Source: Cymbidium sinense (lineage: Eukaryota > Streptophyta > Magnoliopsida > Asparagales > Orchidaceae). Taken from it: a DNA stretch of 64,000 bases. The translations under genes were made by a program, and so were the position numbers. Below are positions 56,701 to 64,000 of this stretch, piece after piece (positions within the stretch are counted from its first letter, which is position 1; the number at the start of each line of letters is the position of its first letter). Under the pieces are notes generated by a model that was not told the DNA's origin, searched no databases, and saw nothing but the letters and a program-made list of their open reading frames with translations. The DNA lies in contig JAKCPB010000333.1 of NCBI GenBank assembly GCA_021442155.1, positions 1-64,000 of the forward strand, given 5' to 3'.

Positions 56701-58000
56701 TGAGAAGTTAATCAACAAGACAGGTAGCTTTCAAGGAGAAGCCAAATAGTCACCTTTTCCAGACCAATCAACATAGCAGAAGCCATATAATGCTTTTGAG
56801 AAAAAGCCCAGGGTAGTGATAGCAGTAGACAAGGGGAAATAGCTGGCCAGAGAGCAATTTGAGAGACCTCGTGCTCCATAACCTTCACTTCCACCTCCTC
56901 TACCACCACTGAGGTAGCCCTCTCAGCCACCACAGTAGCTTCCATGGCTTGCACCGCCTCTTCCTCAGCCATATCATTAACATCAGCGGTACACATACCC
57001 ATTGCCAAGTAGTTATGGTCCACCTACTCTTGTGGATAAACTAAACAAATCATATTATTTTAAGAGGGAGGTAGTTAGGAAAATCTTTAAGAATTTCTTA
57101 AAGAAACTTGATTTTTCTATAACCTAGAAGGAGGAAGTGGCAAAGTAATGATCTAACTTTTCCCTACCACGCATGCTAGGTCATGTTTTGGAGGATTACT
57201 TTACATTGGAGAACATAGCTTCAAGGATGTTTGTAGTTATCAAAGGAATATCTTGTGGAACAACCATCCGGTTCCATTAGGGTAATCCTTGGGGATACTG
57301 TGATCCTTCAAAATCAAAGAAGGTTGGGATATCTCCTTATCCAAAACCTCTAAGAAAATTATCTCAAAATGAAACTTTCTTTGCGGTGCAGCTCAAACCT
57401 CAACATCAAGGAAGGTTTGCAAGTTCTAGCCAACTTCAGGAAAGGGGAGCTCGGCGGTAGCAACATGTTCACAGGATAGCCTAGTAGCAAACATCATTCG
57501 AGTCTAGCCTCCAGTCCACCTCTTCTTATATCTGACCTACTTAGCTCTTCTTCTTACAGACATCTTGTATCGGATGAGGGCATCAAATCCCTCACCCCTC
57601 TTACTTTACTTGATTTCTACTTATACCTCCTATCAAATTCAAGAAATTGAAGAGAAAGCTAGCTTGAATTACATCTGTCACTTCGATGGGTTGTTTCTAA
57701 ATCTATTCCTAATGATAACTCTTCAAGTCTAAAAACTATAATAATTTTGATCTTCCTCTTTTTTTTGATTGAGTTGGATTTTCTACTCAAATACTATGGG
57801 TTGCCTCTTGAGATAGAATTAGAATCATCATATTCTGAGGGTACCATAGGAGAAATTGTAGGTGAGCCTGATGTGTACGTAGAATCTTCCATTATCCTAC
57901 TACAAGAGATCATCGAAGTTAACCTCTATAGTGGCAAGGTTCTACCTTCTAGGGCAGCACCACAAGATAGATGAAAACAAGTCATTGGTTCAGAGGATCG
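56701..58000 (+). pseudogene. E3: gag C-terminus and gag-protease spacer
   Basis: The reading frame is broken. DNA landmarks shared with E1 (5500-6550) are GTTAATCAACAAGRC, AGTTAGGAAAATCTTTAAGAAT, CTTGATTTTTCTAT, and GGTTGGGATATCTCC..CC.AAACCTCTAAGAA. The frame at 57747-57974 reads LPLEIELESSYSEGTIGEIV and VYVESSIILLQEIIEVNLYS, an acidic spacer before the protease. No CCHC zinc knuckle could be read. The minus frame 56712-57023 is a shadow. Confidence 0.65.
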
Positions 58001-58049
58001 AGAAGCCCCTCCATAGGATGCTCCACCCTTGGATATGCTTGTGGAGGAT

Positions 58050-58535
58050 TAGTCCAAGGTAGGCTACAATGTCCTCTCTCACCTAAGAAAGTTGCCATCT
58101 AAGCTAAGCATATATGCCCTTATCTTATCCAAAGAGATGAGGGAATCACTAATCAAGGCTCTCCTTGATCACGAGATATGCTTAGCTCTGATGCTATTAT
58201 GAGGCACATTATTCAAGAAGCACAGGGATCACTTTCACGATGAAGACCTCTTAGGGACATGAGCACAACTCATTACATTGACATGGATATAAACTTGATA
58301 GAGTTCTCATCGATCCAAGTGCATCACTGAACATTATGAGTCTAAAGACCCTCACTTTGAGGATCAACATCTCACACTCAGGAGATGGATGATGTTGAGA
58401 GGATTCAATATGAATAAGGAGCGCTTTAGGTTCCATAGTGTTACCTTTGGAGATAGGTGGTGGAATAAAGCCAAGTTTTATATCATTGATTCAAATACTT
58501 CATTCACTTTTTATTGGTAGGCCTTGGATACATCA
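58050..58535 (+). pseudogene. E3: aspartic protease domain
   Basis: Just before the active site lie pieces matching the Tat pattern YNVLSHLRKLP and SDAIMRHIIQEA (58060-58240). RVLIDPSASLNIMSLKTL at 58294-58350 corresponds to the Tat active-site region, normally written DPGSSLN, so the Gly is replaced by Ser. GMMLRGFNMNKERFRFHSVTFGD and FYIIDSNTSF follow, and the LGRPWIH end is damaged (58510-58535). This stretch is missing from E1 because copy A interrupts it. Confidence 0.75.
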
Positions 58536-59300
58536 GAATAAGATAATTTCATCCTCCCTCCATTAGTGTATCAAGTTTGAAGGATGGGATTGAAATCGTG
58601 TCAAAGGAGATGAAAAGCCATTTTTTAGAGATTGAGATATATGAGGATGTGACCTACTATCTTCCTCAAAACCCTTTCTCATGAACTTGGACAAAATTCA
58701 AATTCAAAGAAAAGAAAATGAAGAAAAGAAAAGAAAAAAGAAAAAAAGAAAAATAAAGTCCAAGTGAACAAGAAAGGGGAATTGAAGAAGAAATAGAAAA
58801 GATATCACATTCACACAGTTCATTCCATCATATGGACATGTGGGTAGGATGACTCAACCTCCACTAGGTAGAGGCAGAGCAGTTAGAGGTGGAAGACCCC
58901 TAGTTGGCCATCTAGGTTATGTTCTAGTTCATAGGAGTACCCTTACTATTCACATAGACTTGGAATCTCATTCAGAGGACGAGTCTAATGCGATTAGCAT
59001 ACTAACCAACCCCTCTTAGCAAGTTTCATTGGAAGTGACACTTGAGCGATATGAAGACCAGCCTCAGACAAAGCAAAGTATTGAATCATATGTGTAAAAC
59101 TATCGGTAGCGGTTAGAAACCTTAGCTCTAACCTCACTTTCATCCCAAAGTTGAAGGTTTAGTAGTTAAGGAAGCCTAAGTCTTCAGTGATATGAAGAAA
59201 GATTTTTTTGGATCATCATCCTCAAGTCCCGAAGTTGATGTAGAACTTGAGGAGAATTCATAATTAATGAATTATCATTTGACTTTTACTCTTGTGTTCA
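58536..59300 (+). pseudogene. E3: protease-RT linker
   Basis: Aligns with both E1 linker copies: TCAAAGGAGATGAAAAGCCA, GAGATATATGAGGATGTG, CTCATGAACTTGG, the purine tract (58715-58770), CATATGGACATGTGGGTAGGATGAC, and TTGGAATCTCATTCAGAGGACGAGTC. Only one copy is present here, so duplication is specific to E1. All frames are broken. Confidence 0.7.
58715..58770 (+). repeat. Purine-only AAAAGAAA tract in E3
   Basis: A and G only (one T), in the same position relative to pol as the E1 tract at 13730-13812. Confidence 0.75.
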
Positions 59301-59800
59301 TAATCTTATATAGAAAGGTTTGGTTCCTCATATGGTCCAAACATAGGTCGAGTATTTTGAGAAATGGAAAATAAACACAGTGAGGGAAGCAATCAAGAGA
59401 GGACTAGGATTTGGTATGGGTCCAGTCGATGATGATGATTACTTGGTTATTTACCAATCATTTGGAGTCGATAGTTCTTTTAACAACACCAACTCTTATG
59501 AGGATGTGTGTTTAGAAAATCAGATGATCGGATGATCTCCAAATCAAAGATGCACTTCTAGAATTTGAAGAGAAATTCATTCAATAATTGACAAGCTTAA
59601 ATCAACCGGGATGAAGAAAATCCATACGACATACATCGGTTCATTGTTGAATGAAGAAGAAACCAATGACTTAGTTAGGCTATTGACTAAGTTTAAGGGC
59701 TTTGCATGGAGTTATGAAGAGATGCCATTATCACGTAGCATTACAAACTAGCAAAAGATCCTAGCTCTAACCTATCAAGCAAGCTCCTAGACATGCATGA
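59301..59800 (+). pseudogene. E3: pol segment upstream of RT
   Basis: Broken counterpart of E1's 14376-14897 frame: VDDDDYLV, LEFEEKF, then a TYIGSLLNEEETNDLVRLLT-like piece and FAWSYEEMP at about 59700-59730. The VDELKEINLGT motif is reduced to fragments, and several short gaps are present relative to E1. Confidence 0.75.
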
Positions 59801-59859
59801 TTAGAAATTGAACAATAGGTCATGTCAAGAAAAATGATGCTAGTTTCATCAAGAAAAAT

Positions 59860-60545
59860 ATCTACAGTTGTAATGTCATCCGGTTAAGAAGAAGAATGGC
59901 CAAATTTACAAATGCATCAATTTTAGGGACTTAAACAAGGCATGTCCTAGGATGAGTTTCTCTTCCTATACATAATGGTGGACATTGCCTCATCTCATGC
60001 CATTTTCTCTTTCATGGATGGGTCATCTATAACCAAATCAAGATGTCTCCACGAAGATGAAAAAACATTGCTTTTTTGAACCAAGAATCTTATTCTTATA
60101 GGGTCATGCCTTTCGGCCTTAAAATGTGGTGCTACTAAAACTCATCTTCAATGAACTCATCCATCATGAGTTTTCATGATCTAGTAGTCAAGTAAGGAAA
60201 AGAAAGACCATCTCTTTGACTTGAGAGTAGTTTTGAAGGTTAGATACATAACCTCAAAATGAATCCTCAAGTGTGCATTGAGTAGCAGAAATTCCTTGGG
60301 TTTGTTGTCGACCGGGAAATAGAAAATCAAAAAAATCAAAGCTATCTTAGAAATGTCACCTCCTAAAAGTTTAACTCAACTCAGATCTTTCCAAGGATGA
60401 TTGGCATATTTGAGATGCTTTTTTAAAACCTATTAGAGAGATGCAAGCCAATTTTAGCACTTGTCAAAAGGATCAAGTTCAAGTGGGATGAAAAGTGTCT
60501 ACTTTGAAGATATCAAGTATTTGGTGAAGATGCCGGTTCTTACCC
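59860..60545 (+). pseudogene. E3: reverse transcriptase, heavily gapped
   Basis: Pieces include VKKKNGQIYKCINFRDLNKA, PRMSF, SFMDGS, MPFGL, NELIHHE, LTTSKEKKDHLFDLRVV and SPPKSLTQLRSF. The catalytic box is gone: sequence passes from HHEF to HDLVVK with the Tyr-Val-Asp codons deleted (about 60165-60185). Compared with E1 and E2, small deletions of 1-20 bp recur every 20-40 bases. Confidence 0.8.
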
Positions 60546-60600
60546 TATCCTGGTAGGCCACTCATCCTCTACATTACTACATTGGACAACTCACTTTGTA
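60546..60600 (+). pseudogene. E3: stump of RNase H, then deletion junction
   Basis: The sequence GGCCACTCATCCTCTACATTACTACATTGGACAACTCAC corresponds to the first ~15 residues of RNase H (PLILYIA.LD.S). At about 60593-60600 it passes directly into the 3' non-coding repeat (TTTGTAGTCACCCTTAGGTCAG). The rest of RNase H, aRNH and all of integrase are absent. Confidence 0.8.
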
Positions 60601-61836
60601 GTCACCCTTAGGTCAGATTCAATCTATTTTTCCACAAACAGGTTACCCTGACAGTCATTCTTCTTTGGAAGATGTAAGACTATGATGCACTCTTCCTAGC
60701 ATGACTACCACAAAATAATGAGTAGCCCTAGGTCAGGTTTGATTTGTTGCTCAAAGCAAATAATCACCCTAGTGGACTTTTGTTGTAGAACATGTGAGTC
60801 CTTGAGCTTTCTTCCCTTGGATTGATCATTGCAAACCGAAAGGCACTCCTTTAGTTGGATAGTTCTCCCTTGATGATCTCCCCTTTTGTTGGTAAATCAG
60901 ATAGGTCCAATATAAGTTCTTTCTGGTGATGATAAACCAACATTCATCAAAATAAATAAATTTAAAATAAAATTAATCTTAACTATCCTTGAGCTAATTT
61001 AAGTCCCCCTACATTCACGATAAAAGCCAAGGTGGGGTTTGATTGTTTCCCGCATGATCACTGATGGTTCCTTGTTTTGGAAGATGTGTCTCTTTCTTCC
61101 AACCACTATTGCACATGAAAGGCATCTTGTGTCTACCTTATGGTTGGTAGACTATTCTCTTTGGATTGGTAAATGAGTTAGATCACCATCTGATCCTCAT
61201 GTGATAGATCAAAATAAACTTTGAAATTAATTTTGACTATCTTGAGAATTTATGTCCCAGGCATTCACTCAATAGTCACCCTAGGTTGGGTTCAATCATT
61301 GCCTTGCCATTAGATCACATGCATGGAGGATGTGAAATTCATAGCTTTCTTCCTAGATAGTCACCTTTGAAAGACATCTCTTTGGTTGGCAGTCCTATAT
61401 TTGTTTAATGACTATTTGGGAGAAATCTAAGTTAAGTCTAGGCCTCATGGCTCCTAGGTAGATCCATCTTATGAGTCAACAAAACAAAACAAATTCAACA
61501 AAACATAATCAACTCTTGAAGATTGTCAAATCAAAATAATCAAAATAAATCAACAAATCAAATCAAATTTCTCCCGGTGAGACTCAAATCAAATCAAACC
61601 TCTCTCACCCTGGGGATGACTTGAACCTTTTCCTTTTGAGGTTCACATGCCTATCTTTAGTGGGTTCCTCCTTCTATCTTATGTCTTGGACATGGTAGGT
61701 CACATTAGCTAATCTTGATTCCTTCTACACCTTGGGTTAGAGTAGATCATTTATTAGCTATGATCATTTGTTGTTGATCATGGTCAAACCAATACATGTA
61801 TACCTTGTTAATCACCACCATGGTGCCCTTTGTTGA
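60601..61836 (+). repeat. E3: 3' non-coding region with tandem repeats
   Basis: At least four units start near 60605, 60710, 61010 and 61255, with landmarks GTCACCCTAGGTYRGGTTTGATT, GAAGATGTRAG, CTTCTTCCTAGCATGAC/TAG, GCACATGAAAGGCA and TTGGATTGGTAAAT. They match the ~415 bp units of E1 (19.1-19.9 kb) but are shorter. The region ends with CATGGTGCCCTTTGTTGACC. Sequence at 61640-61720 also matches E1 at 20280-20370. Confidence 0.75.
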
Positions 61837-64000
61837 CCTAATTTTTAGAATGAGCTCTCAACCTCCATCCCAGACATAGACTTCTCTTGACACTAAGTTC
61901 CTTGTCTTAAGATACTTCTAGTGATTGGTTAACACTCAACCAAAAAAAAAAAAAAATTAAAAAAATTATCATTATTACACCCTAAAGACTTCAAGGTTTA
62001 GCCATAGAATATAGGTTATACCTTAGGTTAGAAAAATTTTCTCCTAGTCAACAAATCTCACTTCCTTCTAGACAAACTACTCATATCAACAATGAATAAA
62101 AGACCAATTTCAATGGTTTTTCTCAAATCATGAATCAATTGAATAATTGTAACCCATGATTAAAATCCATAACAAATTCAAATTCAATATTACCCAAGCC
62201 CTTTGATTCACCTTATGGACTTAGCTTCAAATCAATTCAATTCAAATTCAAAATTTTCTCATAACCCATTTATATTCTCATTTTATATTCACAATATAAA
62301 TGAAATATAAATTCAAATATCAAAACTAAATTCAAAACTCAATCTCAATAAAATCCAACCTAAGCCTTTCAAGTCAAATTCTTGAACTTAGCCAAATCAA
62401 ACTCAAATCAAGCTAAACTTGATTTTTCTTCATGGAATCAATCCTTCAATCATGAATCCAAATATAAACACAATTTCAATCAAATTAAAATCTTCTTAGT
62501 CAAACCCATATTCAACCTTTTGACTTGTCTAATGAATCAAAACTCATTTGATCTGAGATCACTTACCATGGATTTATATTTCAATAATAAATCCATATAA
62601 AATTAAACCAAATTGAATTAGGCCATGATCAAGTCTAAACCCAATTGCTCACTTGACCCAAAGTGACCAATTTGACCTACATGAACCATTCATTCAATCC
62701 AAATCAAAGTAAATTAATCCAATCAAACTTCATGTAATATTTGTTGATCATCATATGTTAATCAATTGTCATGAATTGAGTCAACCCAAGTCAACCTATG
62801 TTGACCAAGTTATCTTTAACCCATATGAACTAAACTAGACAATACAACTTAAACCAAATTGATTGCAACCAATGGCTCAGTTCACTCCAAATTAATTATT
62901 GAACTTGTCCAAGCCTCAATTAAACTCAATTTGACCAATTCAACTACCCAACCTTGATTGACCATGAACTAACTTGACCTAAAAGGTTAAATTAACTTGA
63001 AATTAAACCAACCAAAATTAATAGAAACCAAAGCCTCAATATATTCCAAATGATCACCAAACTCAAACCCAGCCATGATTCAGCCAATTTGGCCATTGGG
63101 TCAAATTGTTTGAATGTCACTTAGCCTTGACCTAAAGGATCAAATTGGCCAAAATCAATATTAAACCAAATTAATTAAAACCAATTGAAATGAAATTGAT
63201 CATTTGAGACTAACTCTTTGTTTGACCTTGACCAATTGGTCTCTTATGTTTATTTGAGCCAAATGGGTTAAATTAACTCAAATTAAACCAAATGAACTTA
63301 AAATGGCAGATTTGGTAATTCTTTAATCATTTCAAATCTGCCCAAATCAAATTTGCCAAATGACTACTTTGCCCTTGGGTCAGGAATCCATAGAAAGATG
63401 GAGTGATCATTTCTCTTCCTTGGATTACTCATCATTGGTCCCTTAGGTACCAAGGATACTAATTTATATTTGGATGGTTGTAGCCATGACTCATGGGATA
63501 AATCACCTCACCTCTCCCATTAGAACATTTGGCATGAAGGACTCTCACTCCCACTTGGCTGAGACACTTATTTGTCCTTCATGGCCCATTTCCATACCTT
63601 ACCCAGAAGTGAGCCATCTAGGATGGTCTCTTCCATTAACCAACCAAGCCTGACTGAGTTTGGAGATAAATTTTAGTGTGATCTTGCTTCCTTATTCATT
63701 GAGCATTAGATCTCTCATTCTCCTCATCTGAGCTGAACCCATTGTAATCCACTTCATTTTGAGGAGAAAACTTTAAAACTAGTAGATTTGATAGGAAATG
63801 GTGATTCTTTTAGAACTTTGTGATATGAAAAAAGATCACTCATTAGGCTTCTTCCCTACTCATAAGCTCAGGGTCATCACCATGCAAAAATCATCCCCGA
63901 TGAGGTAACTTTTAAAAATCATAGTGGCCTTAGGATCCTTCATTTGTGATGAATGTTCCACATTTTTTTGGTTTTACCTAGATAATCTGCATTTTTTACT
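61837..64000 (+). mobile_element. LTR-like block (copy C), cut by the window end
   Basis: Parallel to 46397-48690, with shared landmarks: AATGAGCTCTCAACC, AAGG.TTTAGCCATAG, ATATAAATTCAAATAT, TTGTTGATCATCAT..GTTAATCAATTGTCATG, AAATTTGACC/CAAATGGGTTAAATTAAC, CCTCACCTCTCCCATTAGAACA, and ATCATAG.CTTAGGATCCTTCATTTGTGATGA. The offset between the copies is 15.3-15.4 kb. Copy C is shorter at many points through small gaps. An A-run with TTATTATTACACC at 61940-61980 is specific to this copy. Open frame 62382-62600 is low-complexity. Confidence 0.65.

Overview
The window is non-genic plant nuclear DNA. Three things suggest a flowering plant: thousands of bases of the plant telomere motif TTTAGGG and close variants, Ty3/gypsy elements of the Tat lineage with a second (archaeal-type) RNase H, and a plant-type LINE with a DUF4283-like ORF1 and a C-terminal RNase H. 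I cannot name the species. I found no intact host gene, tRNA, rRNA or CRISPR. Nearly every coding trace is broken by frameshifts, stops and small deletions, from age, assembly noise or both.

Layout. 1-5144: T-rich TTTAGG/TTTATTTTA array and TTTAGGG array, interrupted by a probable solo Copia LTR (1804-3841). 5145-20460: a decayed Tat-type element (E1). Its gag lies at 5.1-6.6 kb, then a 6.2 kb non-coding block in inverted orientation (6556-12725), then a duplicated protease-RT linker, RT, RNase H, aRNase H, integrase, and a 3' non-coding region with tandem repeats. 20461-21860: an AT-rich satellite of about 345 bp. 21866-42180: a composite satellite. TTTAGGG stretches, a short recurring boundary motif, T-rich stretches and GGCCCAGG islands alternate, and five truncated copies of the 3' end of a glycine-rich RNA-binding protein gene are embedded in it. 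A near full-length LINE on the minus strand (27588-36042) has inserted into this satellite. 42181-46396: a second Tat-type element (E2), 5'-truncated and with its RT duplicated. 46397-54420: a long LTR-like block, homologous but inverted relative to 6.6-12.7 kb, followed by about 1.9 kb of tandem hairpin-forming repeats. 54421-61806: a third Tat-type element (E3) with gag, protease and RT but no integrase. 61807-64000: the start of another LTR-like block, homologous and parallel to that at 46.4 kb and cut by the window edge.

How it fits together. The telomere-like satellite seems to be the older substrate. A cDNA-like piece of a host RNA-binding-protein gene entered it and was amplified with it. 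Retrotransposons then inserted into the satellite and into one another, and unequal recombination scrambled them. The most notable structures are the five gene-tail copies inside telomeric repeats and the hairpin minisatellite at 52.6-54.4 kb, whose stems look preserved by paired changes.
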